From Mediannikoviicoccus vaginalis (GTDB lineage Bacteria > Bacillota > Clostridia > Tissierellales > Peptoniphilaceae), in contig NZ_CAKMRI010000001.1 in NCBI RefSeq assembly GCF_928097925.1, positions 1,426,001 through 1,490,000 on the forward strand: DNA of 64,000 nt, read 5' to 3'. A program made the position numbers and the translations under genes. The notes below the pieces were generated by a model. That model made no database searches, was not told the DNA's origin, and saw only the letters and a list, made by a program, of their open reading frames with translations. Shown one piece after another: positions 1 to 8,314 of this stretch (its first letter is position 1; each line of letters begins with the position of its first letter).

Positions 1-370
1 TGCCATGTATTATAATCTTTCTATGTCGGGTATGACTGCCACAATAGCAGGGATAACATTTCTTCTTACATTTTTATTTAATAGAAATGGTTTGTTGATG
101 AAAATTTTCACTCAAAAGAGAAAACACAAAGAGTTTAAAAAAGATACCTTCTTGATGCACGTAGGCAACCATGAATTAGAAACAAATTCTAAAGAGGAGC
201 TAGGATTATCTACAATAGACCAACACCTCTCTTGGAAAAAAGAAGAAATAGAGAAATACAGTCAAATCCTTATTTCTGAAAAGAAGATTAGAATAGAGGA
301 TGGGATTTATAAACTGACTGAAAAGGGTAGAATCTTATATATAAGTTTATTAAAAGATTATGGACTATGA
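1..370 (+). CDS. metal ABC transporter permease (ABC-3 family), C-terminal end with winged-helix tail, 5' partial
   Basis: The reading frame is already open at the window edge, so only the 3' end is present; the first ATG (base 5) is internal. The visible start (YYNLSMSGMTATIAGITFLLTFLF) looks like the last transmembrane segment of a Mn/Zn/Fe ABC-3 permease (TroC/MntC type). It is followed by a soluble tail of about 85 residues with a winged-helix appearance (LGLSTIDQHLSW...LISEKKIRIEDGIYKLTEKGRILY). Tails like this, resembling the DtxR DNA-binding domain, are known on some Firmicute and spirochaete metal permeases. A DtxR/MntR-family repressor follows after 8 bases, which supports a metal-uptake operon. 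The family call rests on one membrane helix plus context, so certainty is moderate. Confidence 0.6.
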   Translation, partial: AMYYNLSMSGMTATIAGITFLLTFLFNRNGLLMKIFTQKRKHKEFKKDTFLMHVGNHELETNSKEELGLSTIDQHLSWKKEEIEKYSQILISEKKIRIEDGIYKLTEKGRILYISLLKDYGL

Positions 371-378
371 GGTAAGCC

Positions 379-783
379 ATGAATTACATTAGACAAGACT
401 ACATTCAAGCAATATACAGACTGTCAAAAGAAAAGGGATATACTAATAACAAAAATATATCTGATTATTTTTCCATTAGCAGGCCATCGGTAAGTGAAAT
501 GATCAAAAAACTCGTAGAAGATGGGCTTGTAATCCAAGATAAGACAAAAATTTACCTAAGTGAATCTGGAGACAAGAGTGCCAAGGAAGTTCTCTCCAAA
601 CACAGAGTTTGGGAATGTTTTTTGGTGGATGTATTGGGTCTTGATGGAAGCATCGTCCATAACCAATCTGACTTATTAGAACATGTCACAAGCGATGAAA
701 TGTTTGCAGCCCTTAATAAGTTCTTAGACTACCCTAAAAAATCTCCTAACGGAAAAAGAATCTACACAAACGAAAATATTTAA
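379..783 (+). CDS. DtxR/MntR-family metal-dependent transcriptional regulator
   Basis: This is a cytoplasmic metalloregulator of 134 residues, the size of MntR (about 140), without the SH3-like C-terminal domain of DtxR. A winged helix-turn-helix spans about residues 5-65 (ISDYFSISRPSVSEMIKKL is the recognition region). The dimerisation/metal domain spans about 70-134. By comparison with B. subtilis MntR, likely metal ligands are D7, H75, D98, E101 and H102. The position equivalent to MntR Glu11 is Gln10, and Cys80 lies near the site, so metal preference may be altered. It probably represses the metal-permease operon in which it is the last gene. No ribosome site is strong; translation is probably coupled to the gene 8 bases upstream. 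Confidence 0.85.
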   Translation: MNYIRQDYIQAIYRLSKEKGYTNNKNISDYFSISRPSVSEMIKKLVEDGLVIQDKTKIYLSESGDKSAKEVLSKHRVWECFLVDVLGLDGSIVHNQSDLLEHVTSDEMFAALNKFLDYPKKSPNGKRIYTNENI

Positions 784-790
784 AACATAG

Positions 791-846
791 AAGTCAAGTC
801 CAGTTCTTATCTTATTACTTATTGAAATTGGGCTTGGCTTTTTCTT
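791..846 (+). terminator. rho-independent terminator after the metal-transport operon
   Basis: The arms at 791-806 and 825-841 pair over about 14 bases with a few G-U pairs (AAGTCAAGTCCAGTT against AATTGGGCTTGGCTT). A T-rich run follows at 837-846. It ends the regulator transcript. Confidence 0.7.
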
Positions 847-853
847 TAAAAAA

Positions 854-882
854 TTTACAAAAAATACTTTTAAAATTATCAT
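854..882 (+). promoter_or_regulatory. putative sigma-A promoter for the GNAT-AIM24 pair
   Basis: A -35-like TTTACA (854-859) and a -10-like TATCAT (877-882) are separated by 17 bases, just downstream of a terminator and 34 bases before the next start codon. Pattern match only. Confidence 0.45.
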
Positions 883-916
883 TTTTAATATAAACTTAAA
901 TCAGATAGGAGAAAGA

Positions 917-1420
917 ATGAAACTAATAGAGACGAAACAAAAGCACATCATAAAAGTTTTAAGCATATATGAAGATGGAAGACTTATCCTTAAGGAAAAA
1001 GGCGTTAATCAGTGGCAAGATGAAGGGCCTAGTCTTGAGACTTTACTTAGAGACATGGAAAATAAATTTTCGTATGTGCTAGAAGACGAAGAAGAAATAG
1101 TCGGAACAACAGCAGTTACAGAAGGCGTTGACAAGACCTATTTAGAAATTGATGGCGCTTGGCTAAATGGAGAGGACTATGTGACGGTACATCGATTTGC
1201 CGTGTCTAGAAATTCCCGAGGCAAGGGCTATGGCAAGAAGATGTTTGAAGAAATTGAAGAACTTGCGAAATCAAAAGGAATAAAAAACATTAGAGTGGAC
1301 ACCCATAAAGACAATGAAAGCATGAAGGGGCTTTTAGAGAGTCTAGGTTATAAATACTGTGGAATAATTCGCCTAGAGAATGGCGATTTAAGAAATGCAT
1401 ATCAAAAGGAGTTGAGATAA
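917..1420 (+). CDS. GNAT-family N-acetyltransferase
   Basis: This 167-residue cytoplasmic enzyme is predicted to transfer an acetyl group from acetyl-CoA to an unknown amine. The GNAT core is clear in the second half: a beta strand VTVHRFAVS, the acetyl-CoA pyrophosphate loop RNSRGKGYGKKMFEEIE (the R/Q-x-x-G-x-G/A motif, about residues 95-115), and the C-terminal LLESLGYKYCG. The N-terminal half resembles the sensor-like part of single-domain GNATs. The start follows a good ribosome site (AGGAGA, 6 bases before ATG). The stop overlaps the next start by one base (TAATG), so the two genes are translationally coupled. Substrate unknown. Confidence 0.85.
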   Translation: MKLIETKQKHIIKVLSIYEDGRLILKEKGVNQWQDEGPSLETLLRDMENKFSYVLEDEEEIVGTTAVTEGVDKTYLEIDGAWLNGEDYVTVHRFAVSRNSRGKGYGKKMFEEIEELAKSKGIKNIRVDTHKDNESMKGLLESLGYKYCGIIRLENGDLRNAYQKELR

Positions 1421-2103
1421 TGAAATATGAAATAGTTGGAGGAAACCTTCCAGTACTTAAAGTGAAACTTGAAAATGGAGAAAGCATCATAACAGAAGGC
1501 GGCGGCATGAGCTGGATGACACCAAACCTAAAGATGGAAACCACAACAAGGGGAGGAGTTGGAAAGGCATTGGGAAGACTGTTCACCGGTGAAAAGATGT
1601 TTCAAAACAGATACACCTGCGTCAACGGAACGGAAGGAGAAATTGCAATTGCATCGTCATTTCCTGGAAGCATTTTAGCCTTCGACATAGAAGATGGAGA
1701 TATTGTTGCACAAAAGTCCGCCTTTTTAGCAAGCGAAGAAATAGTTGACCTATCAGTTCAATTCCAAAAGAAACTAAGTACAGGCTTTTTTGGTGGTGAA
1801 GGATTTATAATGCAAAGACTGTCAGGACATGGCAAGGCATTTATAGAAATAGATGGACACTGCGAAATTATAAACCTAAACCCTGGAGAAAAAATAGTTA
1901 TAAGCACAGGCAACCTTGCTGCAATGGATGCAACATGCGACATGGAAATAAAATCAGTAGAAGGCCTAAAGAATATGTTTTTAGGCGGCGAAGGCGTGTT
2001 CAATACAGTTGTTACAGGTCCAGGCAAAGTGTACCTACAAGGCATGCCAATATCTCAAATTGCAAATTTAATAATGGCAAATAGCATTAAGGCAAATGAT
2101 TAA
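1420..2103 (+). CDS. AIM24 / TIGR00266 family protein
   Basis: This 227-residue protein belongs to the AIM24 family (DUF124), a beta-rich, TRAP-like fold widespread in bacteria without an established biochemical role. Visible family features are the N-terminal EIVGGNLPVLKVKLENGESI, the GGGMSWM segment around residues 27-32, the conserved GGVGKALGRLFTGEKMFQNRYT stretch in two parts, the strand FPGSILAFDIEDGDIVAQKSAFLA, and a Gly-rich end (VVTGPGKVYLQGM). The length is normal for the family and there is no signal peptide. It is coupled to the upstream GNAT gene by a TAATG overlap. A terminator follows directly. Confidence 0.85.
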   Translation: MKYEIVGGNLPVLKVKLENGESIITEGGGMSWMTPNLKMETTTRGGVGKALGRLFTGEKMFQNRYTCVNGTEGEIAIASSFPGSILAFDIEDGDIVAQKSAFLASEEIVDLSVQFQKKLSTGFFGGEGFIMQRLSGHGKAFIEIDGHCEIINLNPGEKIVISTGNLAAMDATCDMEIKSVEGLKNMFLGGEGVFNTVVTGPGKVYLQGMPISQIANLIMANSIKAND

Positions 2104-2108
2104 AAAGG

Positions 2109-2141
2109 AAAAACTGTTGGATATTTGTCCAACAGTTTTTA
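2109..2141. terminator. bidirectional rho-independent terminator
   Basis: A strong hairpin (AAACTGTTGGA / TCCAACAGTTT) has A-rich sequence on its left and a T-run on its right. It lies between the AIM24 gene (+) and the asparaginase gene (-) and so can serve both. Confidence 0.85.
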
Positions 2142-2143
2142 AA

Positions 2144-3130
2144 TTACAATAAAACTTTTACCTCACCAACAACTTCCTCACGGTGGTTTTTAATCTTGTT
2201 TGTAAATAGATTTTCAAAATAATCATAATCCTCTTGTGGGATAACTTCGAATTTCTTCATTAGTTCAATTAAAATAAGATTTCTTACGGAGCTTATTCCG
2301 TCGTAGGTCTTAATACAGAAACCGTATTTTTTGTCTGGAAGGTATCCTCCGAAGTAGCCATTTGCTCCTGATTTTACAATTATTTTTCCAGGGTATCTTG
2401 AGATTAGATAGTGATCTATTCTGTCAGATCCGGAAGTGTATTTGGAATGTTTTGTAATTGCGTTGTAAATATCTTTTGAAGCTTCTTCAAATCCTTCTAA
2501 ATTTTCAAAGTCACTCATCTTCTGCATGCCATGGGCAAATTCCCTCATGGTCATTGCATGCACTGGAACGCCACAGCCATCTACTGAAATATGTTCCAGA
2601 GGGATTTTACACTCGCAAACTCTTTCTATATTTTCTGTAATCTTTCTTTGAACTGGGTGGTCAATCTTATAATAATCTTTCATATCCCAGCCCATTATCT
2701 TACATGCAAGTAACATCCCCGTGTGTTTGCCGCTGCAGTTGTTGTGAATGTCTTTAGGTTTGATGCCATCTTTTTTCATTTTTTCTGCAACATCTTCTTT
2801 GAAAGGATAGTGGGGTCCACATTTTAAATAGCTTTCATCAAGACCAGCTTTTTTCAAAATATTTCTTATGGTCTCTATATGAAAGTCCTCTCCTGAATGG
2901 GAAGCGCAAATAACTGCAATCTCTTTTTCTGTAAGGTCAAACTCCTCTTTAGCACTAAGGGCTAAAGGTGTTAGAGCTTGCATTAATTTTGCGGAAGATC
3001 TTGGAAAGGAAATTTCCGAACTGTCTCCCTTTTCATAAATTATTTTATTGTTTTCGCCGACTACCACAATATTACCAAAGGTGTACATGTCTTCGATGCT
3101 GCCTCTAGTTGTAATTGCGAGTTTTTCCAT
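2144..3130 (-). CDS. asparaginase II family protein (L-asparaginase type, PF06089)
   Basis: This 328-residue cytoplasmic enzyme is predicted to hydrolyse asparagine to aspartate and ammonia. The family is the Rhizobium-etli-like Asparaginase_II group, unrelated to AnsA/AnsB. Recognisable segments are RSSAKLMQALTPL (about residue 44), AVICASHSGEDFH (about 72), HNNCSGKHTGMLLACK (about 131), VDGCGVPVHAMTM (about 183) and KSGANGYFGGYLPDKKYGFC (about 255). The first two Ser/Lys-containing motifs and the two Cys motifs are hallmarks of this family. The ribosome site GAGGT lies inside the end of the NhaC gene, whose stop is only one base upstream of this start, so both are in one operon. This pairing suggests use of amides or amino acids with ion-coupled exchange. 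Confidence 0.9.
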   Translation of the reverse strand: MEKLAITTRGSIEDMYTFGNIVVVGENNKIIYEKGDSSEISFPRSSAKLMQALTPLALSAKEEFDLTEKEIAVICASHSGEDFHIETIRNILKKAGLDESYLKCGPHYPFKEDVAEKMKKDGIKPKDIHNNCSGKHTGMLLACKIMGWDMKDYYKIDHPVQRKITENIERVCECKIPLEHISVDGCGVPVHAMTMREFAHGMQKMSDFENLEGFEEASKDIYNAITKHSKYTSGSDRIDHYLISRYPGKIIVKSGANGYFGGYLPDKKYGFCIKTYDGISSVRNLILIELMKKFEVIPQEDYDYFENLFTNKIKNHREEVVGEVKVLL

Positions 3131-3131
3131 A

Positions 3132-4550
3132 TTATACCTCTTGTAAATTCATTTCTCTCATTTCTTCTTCTGTGTATCTTGCAATGCCGATGCCTGTTAA
3201 ACCACAAAGTAGGTTGAAGATTGGACATAGGAAGCAGAAGAATGTGTATGGGAAGAAGGTTGCAAAGTCGATTCCCAAGGTGTCAACGATAAATAGGGCC
3301 GTAACTCCATATGGAATTAATGTAACTCCAAGTGTACCGCAGTCTTCTGTTATTCTTGAAGCATTTTCTGGCTTAAGTCCATTCTTTTTATAAAGGTCTA
3401 GCATTGTTGATTGAACCATGATTGATGCAAACATGTGAGAACCTGTAAGTGCAATGGATAGGTATGTTATAAAGATTCCTGAGAAGATTAGTGCAAAGTC
3501 TGACTTTATCTTCTTTGAAATCGGATCTACAAGAACTTTTAAAATATCCATCTCTCTAAGCATTCCACCAAGTCCAGTAGTAAAGATTAGGGCTTGTATT
3601 GTCCTTGTCATGGAGTCCATGCCGCCTCTGTTTAATAGTTTATTGAAGAATTCGTCATTGAATTCGTAGTTAAATCCTGTTAGTCCTGAACCAATAACCA
3701 TTTTTGCATCAAAGCCTTGATAGAATATAGCAAGGGCCATTCCAAGGATTGCACCAATAAGAATTGACTGTGATGCTGGTCTTTGCATAATCAACAGTAC
3801 TATAACCACTATTAAAGGTATTAGTGTAATAAAACTGATTTTGAAAAATGAATCTAATTGACCTGTAATCTGTGTTATTACAGTGTCGTCAAAGGATGCA
3901 GCGTTACCTCTACCTAATATAAAGAAAAGTATTGCTGAAACTATAAAGGATGGCACTGTGGTGTAAAGCATGTGCTTAATATGGGTCATAAGCGGAACTC
4001 CCATTACTCCTGATTGGAAGTTTGTAGTGTCTGATAGTGGAGAGAGTTTATCTCCAAACCATGAACCTGATATAAGTGCACCTGCAATCATTCCAGGATG
4101 AATTCCCATACTTATTCCAATTCCTAAAAGCGCCACACCTACTGTCCCAATAGTTCCCCATGATGTTCCTGTGAACATTGAAACTATGGCACAAATAACC
4201 AAAGTTGTTACAAGGTAGTAGTCGGGATTAATAATCTTTAATCCGTAGTAGATTATTGTAGGAACTGTTCCCGATGCAATCCATGATGATATAAGCATAC
4301 CAACTGCAAGCATTATAACCACCGATTGAAGTGAGTGGCCAACTTGTTTAATTGCAATTTTTTCAAGCTCTTTATACTTGTAGCCAAGTCTTATGGCAAA
4401 TAGATTTACAACAATCCATGCAATAAACATAATTACAGCAAGGGGAGCTTTGATTACACTAAGTCCATAGACTAAGATAGCTGCCAGTGTTAATAAGATT
4501 ATAATGGCATAACCAAACTCCGGTCTTTTTTTCTCTTTAATATTTTCCAT
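3132..4550 (-). CDS. nhaC: NhaC-family Na+/H+ antiporter
   Basis: This 472-residue inner-membrane antiporter has about 11-12 hydrophobic segments. The NhaC signature is clear: MFTGTSWGTIGTVGVALLGIG, GMIAGALISGSWFGDKLSPLSDTTN in two adjoining parts (residues about 125-175), and RGGMDSMTRTIQALIFTTGLGG (about 305). The length is normal for the family. NhaC-type proteins exchange Na+ for protons, and some relatives (MleN) couple this to malate/lactate exchange. Being co-transcribed with asparaginase, this copy may carry an organic substrate; that is inference. The start has a good ribosome site (AGGAGG, 4 bases upstream). The P1-family peptidase gene on the other strand is divergent. Confidence 0.9.
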   Translation of the reverse strand: MENIKEKKRPEFGYAIIILLTLAAILVYGLSVIKAPLAVIMFIAWIVVNLFAIRLGYKYKELEKIAIKQVGHSLQSVVIMLAVGMLISSWIASGTVPTIIYYGLKIINPDYYLVTTLVICAIVSMFTGTSWGTIGTVGVALLGIGISMGIHPGMIAGALISGSWFGDKLSPLSDTTNFQSGVMGVPLMTHIKHMLYTTVPSFIVSAILFFILGRGNAASFDDTVITQITGQLDSFFKISFITLIPLIVVIVLLIMQRPASQSILIGAILGMALAIFYQGFDAKMVIGSGLTGFNYEFNDEFFNKLLNRGGMDSMTRTIQALIFTTGLGGMLREMDILKVLVDPISKKIKSDFALIFSGIFITYLSIALTGSHMFASIMVQSTMLDLYKKNGLKPENASRITEDCGTLGVTLIPYGVTALFIVDTLGIDFATFFPYTFFCFLCPIFNLLCGLTGIGIARYTEEEMREMNLQEV

Positions 4551-4580
4551 AATGTCCTCCTTTTAATAAGATATAATAGT

Positions 4581-4610
4581 ATAGTATGATATAAGTAATC
4601 GCATTGTCAA
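4581..4610 (-). promoter_or_regulatory. putative sigma-A promoter for nhaC-asparaginase
   Basis: On the minus strand a perfect TTGACA (4605-4610) is followed after 18 bases by TACTAT (4581-4586). It lies 31 bases before the nhaC start codon. The surrounding TATA-rich segment 4567-4592 is partly palindromic. Confidence 0.55.
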
Positions 4611-4663
4611 TGATGATTTAAAGCAGAAAATTGTGAAAATTTTAATGGATAGGAGGAGTAGTT

Positions 4664-5716
4664 ATGGGAATAAAAAAAGAAATCGGTATGTATAAAAAAG
4701 GCAAAAATAATTCTATAACAGATGTTGAAGGTGTTAAGGTAGGACAAGTTACAATTAAAACGGGAGATGTTCAAACGGGAGTAACTGCCATAGTGCCAAA
4801 GGAAAATATATTTAAAGAAAAACTTTTAGCCGCAAGCCATGTGGTAAATGGGTTTGCAAAGCCACAGGGGCTAATTCAAATTGATGAACTTGGAACAATT
4901 GAAGCTCCAATAGTGCTTACCAATACCCTTTCAGTGGGAACGGCACTTACAGCATCTGTAAAGTATATGCTTGAACAAAATCCAGAAATTGGAGTGGACA
5001 CTGGAACCATTAACTGTCCAGTGCTTGAATGTAACGATATGAGACTAAATGATATTAGAGGACTTCATGTTACAGAAGAAAATGTGCTTGAAGCAATAAC
5101 AGGTGCATCAGTGGACTTTGAAGAGGGCGCCGTTGGTGCAGGACGTGGCATGAGATGCCATGAACTTAAAGGGGGAATTGGAACTTCTTCAAGGGTGGTT
5201 CACTATGACAGGGACTACAACGTAGGAGTTTTAGTTCTAACTAACCATGCAAAGTTTCACGAACTAACCATTGATGGAAAAAATATAAAAGCACTTAGGG
5301 AAGACAGATTACAAAAAAAGTTACCTGTGGACAAAGAAAAGGAACAGGGATCAATAATAATTATTATTGCAACGGACCTTCCACTTTCATCAAGACAGTT
5401 AAAGAGGGTTTGTAAGAGAGCCATGGCGGGAATTTCAAGAACGGGAGCAAACTCTGGAAATGGCAGTGGAGAAATTGCCCTTGCTTTTTCAACTTATAAT
5501 AAAGTGTTACATGAAAAAGACGATTTTGTAGAAATAAAATGCTTAAGTGATGACAAGATTGATGATGTTTTTTCTGCTACAATAGATGCAATTCACGAAA
5601 GTATTTTAAGCTCCATGATTCATGCAGAAAAGGTGAAGGGATACAAGGACTTTGAAGTGGAATCGTTAAGGGATGTACTGCAAGAGATTGGAGACTTCGA
5701 AGAATATTTAAAATAA
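4664..5716 (+). CDS. P1 family peptidase (DmpA / S58 self-processing aminopeptidase)
   Basis: This 350-residue protein belongs to the DmpA/BapA group of N-terminal nucleophile hydrolases: L-aminopeptidases, D-amidases or beta-aminopeptidases that cut themselves into two chains. Family features are NSITDVEGVKVGQ (about residue 15), the GVTAIVP strand, HVVNGFAKPQGL, GAVGAGRGMRCHELKGGIG (about 156), and the C-terminal TDLPLSSRQLKRVCKRA followed by RTGANSGNGSGEIALAFST. The Gly229-Ser230 pair just before IIIIIATDLPL fits the autocleavage site and catalytic serine. There is no signal peptide, so it is cytoplasmic. The ribosome site is strong (AGGAGGAG). It is divergent from nhaC-asparaginase and probably part of peptide or amide catabolism. 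The exact substrate (L-, D- or beta-aminoacyl) cannot be told. Confidence 0.9.
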   Translation: MGIKKEIGMYKKGKNNSITDVEGVKVGQVTIKTGDVQTGVTAIVPKENIFKEKLLAASHVVNGFAKPQGLIQIDELGTIEAPIVLTNTLSVGTALTASVKYMLEQNPEIGVDTGTINCPVLECNDMRLNDIRGLHVTEENVLEAITGASVDFEEGAVGAGRGMRCHELKGGIGTSSRVVHYDRDYNVGVLVLTNHAKFHELTIDGKNIKALREDRLQKKLPVDKEKEQGSIIIIIATDLPLSSRQLKRVCKRAMAGISRTGANSGNGSGEIALAFSTYNKVLHEKDDFVEIKCLSDDKIDDVFSATIDAIHESILSSMIHAEKVKGYKDFEVESLRDVLQEIGDFEEYLK

Positions 5717-5720
5717 AAAG

Positions 5721-5760
5721 AGTCAGTATTTTGGTAGTACTAAAATACTGACTTTATTTT
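5721..5760. terminator. bidirectional terminator between P1 peptidase and YjiH genes
   Basis: A 12-bp perfect stem (AGTCAGTATTTT / AAAATACTGACT, 5721-5732 and 5742-5753) is flanked by A-rich sequence on the left and TTTATTTT on the right. It serves the converging genes. Confidence 0.85.
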
Positions 5761-7226
5761 TAGAATAAGATGTGCATAAAGATTGAACCTATTATGATTG
5801 CAAGTATTGTTCTTTCAATGAACACAACTACAAGCTCCCATAATTTTATAGGTAACTTCGCAGACATCATTACAACTATTGTTTCAGCAAAGAATATTAT
5901 TTGTGAAATCGAAACTGAAACAACTAAGAATCTCGCTTGTGGATGAAGCACAGGTACCTTTTCTGCTATTAAAAGTACAGGCAAGAACATCTCTGCTATT
6001 CCAACAGGGAAACTTGCGGCAATGTCAGCTGCATTAGGCACTCTCAATAGATTTAGAAGTGGCACGAAAAGTTTTCCTAAAAATCTAAAGATAGGTGTGT
6101 TTTCTGCAAGTATCAAAGCTCCTGTACCAATTGCGCAAAGTGAAGTAACTACCTTTGGTATAACTTCCACGCTGTCCTTAAGACTTGATTTGATTTCTCC
6201 CGCAAGTGGTGGCGCTAAGAATGCTTTCTTAACTGCTCTTTTTCCACCAGTTGAAAAGATTCCATTTGATGAAGACTTAGTGTTGTCAATGTCTTCTTTA
6301 GTTTGAACCTTGCCATTTGGATAGACATCTCTCTTTTTGTTAAAAGGAGGGATTCTTCCAACTATTCCTGAAATCATAAGTGTCATAAAAGCAGACACAA
6401 GGTAAACAAGGGCAAAGTGATCTTGAAGCCCTGCAGTTTTAATTACCATGTAGGCAAAACCTACAGATACTGCAGAGAAACCTGTTGCAACTAGTACTGC
6501 CTCTTTCTCAGTATAAACTCCTCTACGGTATAACTTGTTTGTAACAAGTACACCAACTGAACTACTGGAAAGGAATGAAACTAATGCGTTTATTGCTGCT
6601 CTTCCAGGAAGTTTGAAAACCGGTCTCATAAGTGGCTCCATCAAAGTTCCTATTAAATCAATAAAGCCGTAGTTGATTAAAAATGGCATACAGAATGATG
6701 AAACCAATATTATCCAGAAAACTGCAACAGCTATTGATGGAATTACAGTACCCCCGGTTGATGGACCAACAATAACTTCAGGTCCATTAAATGAAGTTGT
6801 TGCATTCATTGTGTATAGTAGGGCAAATGCTGCACCGATTGTATAAATCAGTGGATGTATTATAGAGTCGCCATGAAAGTAGTCATAGATTTTTCCGCTC
6901 TTTGCAAAGTACTTGCCATATATACTAAGTAGCGCAGTCACTATGGTTATTAATGTTACAAACCATAGTCCATAATTTCCTGTTAAGTTCATAAGTCCGT
7001 TATAAATTATTCCAAAAGTAATATCGGTCTTGCCGTCAATTGTAATTGGAATAAAAAAGATAAAGATTGCTATGGCTGTGAAAATCAAACTTTTAGCAAT
7101 CCCTTTTTTTCTATCATTTGGTTTTAAATCGAAAGAGTCTAACTGGTGTAAGTCTTCGAGATCTAAATTTAGATCTCGAATTTCTGACTTACTAAGAGCT
7201 CCTCTAAAATTAGTTTGCTCTTTCAT
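5760..7226 (-). CDS. YjiH family membrane protein (nucleoside-recognition/GATE domain)
   Basis: This 488-residue polytopic membrane protein resembles E. coli YjiH and carries two Gate/nucleoside-recognition-like regions. A soluble N-terminal tail (about residues 1-42) is followed by about ten hydrophobic segments. A cytoplasmic loop sits around residues 290-340 (GRIPPFNKKRD...GGKRAVKKAFLAPP). Motifs include SSSSVGVLVTNKLYRRGVYTEKEA and FPVGIAEMFLPVLLIAEKVP. Transport substrate is not established for this family. The start codon overlaps the agmatinase stop (TAATG), so the two are translationally coupled. This makes a role in handling agmatine, putrescine or urea a reasonable hypothesis but not a demonstrated one. 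Confidence 0.8.
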   Translation of the reverse strand: MKEQTNFRGALSKSEIRDLNLDLEDLHQLDSFDLKPNDRKKGIAKSLIFTAIAIFIFFIPITIDGKTDITFGIIYNGLMNLTGNYGLWFVTLITIVTALLSIYGKYFAKSGKIYDYFHGDSIIHPLIYTIGAAFALLYTMNATTSFNGPEVIVGPSTGGTVIPSIAVAVFWIILVSSFCMPFLINYGFIDLIGTLMEPLMRPVFKLPGRAAINALVSFLSSSSVGVLVTNKLYRRGVYTEKEAVLVATGFSAVSVGFAYMVIKTAGLQDHFALVYLVSAFMTLMISGIVGRIPPFNKKRDVYPNGKVQTKEDIDNTKSSSNGIFSTGGKRAVKKAFLAPPLAGEIKSSLKDSVEVIPKVVTSLCAIGTGALILAENTPIFRFLGKLFVPLLNLLRVPNAADIAASFPVGIAEMFLPVLLIAEKVPVLHPQARFLVVSVSISQIIFFAETIVVMMSAKLPIKLWELVVVFIERTILAIIIGSIFMHILF

Positions 7227-8188
7227 TATTTTTGTTTCGCTTTCTTATTTAATGCAAGGATTGATAAGAATTCAAAGATTAAGTTAGCTGCAAGTAGAGA
7301 AGTTATTTCCGCATGGTCATATGGAGGTGCAACTTCAACTACGTCCATTCCAACAAAGTTCAATCCTTCTAATCTTCTGATAATGTCTACACCTTCAAGT
7401 GAAGTGTATCCACCAACTTCAGGAGTACCTGTACCAGGTGCATAAGCAGGGTCTATAAAGTCGATATCGAAAGTTAAGAATACTTTGTTATCTCCGATAA
7501 TTTCTTTTGCCTTTTTAATTGTTTCAGGAATTCCCATTTCACGAACCTTGTGAGTTGGAATAAGAGTTAATCCTAAGTCCTTAGCTAGTTTAAATTCGCC
7601 AGCATCATATAGAGATCCTCTCATACCAATTTGTACAGATTTATGTGGATCGATTAATCCTTCTTCAATTGCTCTTCTAAATGGAGTTCCGTGATTGTAC
7701 TTTTCTCCAAACACTGTGTCGTTAATGTCAGCGTGGGAGTCAAAGTGAAGTAGTGATACAGGTCCGTGTTCCTTTGCTACTGCTCTAAGTTCTCCAAGAG
7801 TTATAGAGTGGTCTCCACCAAGAGCTATTGGAATAGCGCCTGCCTTAATTATTTCGCTTGCAAATTTTTCAATTGCATCATAAGTTGGATGTATGTATCC
7901 AGGAACAACGTTAACGTCTCCAAGGTCTCCACCCTTTAGGTAGTCAAGGATATTAACTTCGTGTACAGGATTGTTAGTCTTCATCATTACAGAAATGTTT
8001 CTTATAGCTTGAGGACCAAATCTTGCCCCAACTCTGTATGAACAAGCTGTATCAAAAGGAATTCCGTAGATCGCAAAGTCTAATCCTTCTGCATTGTCGA
8101 ATCTTTGCATACGCATAAAGTTTCCTGTGTTAACAAATCTTGGTGAAGCAAATGCTGTTGCCGGTTGTTTAATATTTTTTTCTGTCAT
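7226..8188 (-). CDS. speB: agmatinase / ureohydrolase family enzyme
   Basis: This 320-residue cytoplasmic Mn-dependent hydrolase is predicted to convert agmatine to putrescine and urea. All ureohydrolase metal motifs are present: GGDHS (about residue 122), LLHFDSHADI (about 145) and FLTFDIDFIDPAYAPGTGTPE (about 223), with the usual His and Asp ligands. The N-terminal FARF-like segment and the GTPEVGG motif favour agmatinase over arginase, though a guanidino-acid hydrolase (e.g. for guanidinobutyrate) cannot be excluded. The ribosome site is AGGGG, about 9 bases upstream. It lies upstream of and overlaps the YjiH gene. A sigma-A-type promoter and four phased palindromes precede it, next to a TyrR-like regulator gene. 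Confidence 0.88.
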   Translation of the reverse strand: MTEKNIKQPATAFASPRFVNTGNFMRMQRFDNAEGLDFAIYGIPFDTACSYRVGARFGPQAIRNISVMMKTNNPVHEVNILDYLKGGDLGDVNVVPGYIHPTYDAIEKFASEIIKAGAIPIALGGDHSITLGELRAVAKEHGPVSLLHFDSHADINDTVFGEKYNHGTPFRRAIEEGLIDPHKSVQIGMRGSLYDAGEFKLAKDLGLTLIPTHKVREMGIPETIKKAKEIIGDNKVFLTFDIDFIDPAYAPGTGTPEVGGYTSLEGVDIIRRLEGLNFVGMDVVEVAPPYDHAEITSLLAANLIFEFLSILALNKKAKQK

Positions 8189-8252
8189 TTTTCATTACCC
8201 CTTTTAAAATTTTTCTAAATTGTTTTCCTTGCAAGAAATGATTTACAAGCAA

Positions 8253-8281
8253 AGTATATGGGGTAATGCTTATAAATGCAA
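8253..8281 (-). promoter_or_regulatory. sigma-A-type promoter for agmatinase-yjiH
   Basis: On the minus strand, TTGCAT (-35, 8276-8281) and TATACT (-10, 8253-8258) are separated by 17 bases, about 65 bases before the agmatinase start codon. No GG-N10-GC sigma-54 signature was found between here and the start codon. Confidence 0.55.
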
Positions 8282-8314
8282 GTTTTAAAGGTGAAAAATG
8301 TGCTGAAAAACAAA

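Noticed and set aside
8189-8310. A sigma-54 (-24/-12) promoter for agmatinase, expected because the neighbouring regulator resembles sigma-54 activators
   Set aside because: No GG-N10-GC pair was found on the minus strand here, while a good TTGCAT-17-TATACT promoter is present and the regulator lacks GAFTGA.
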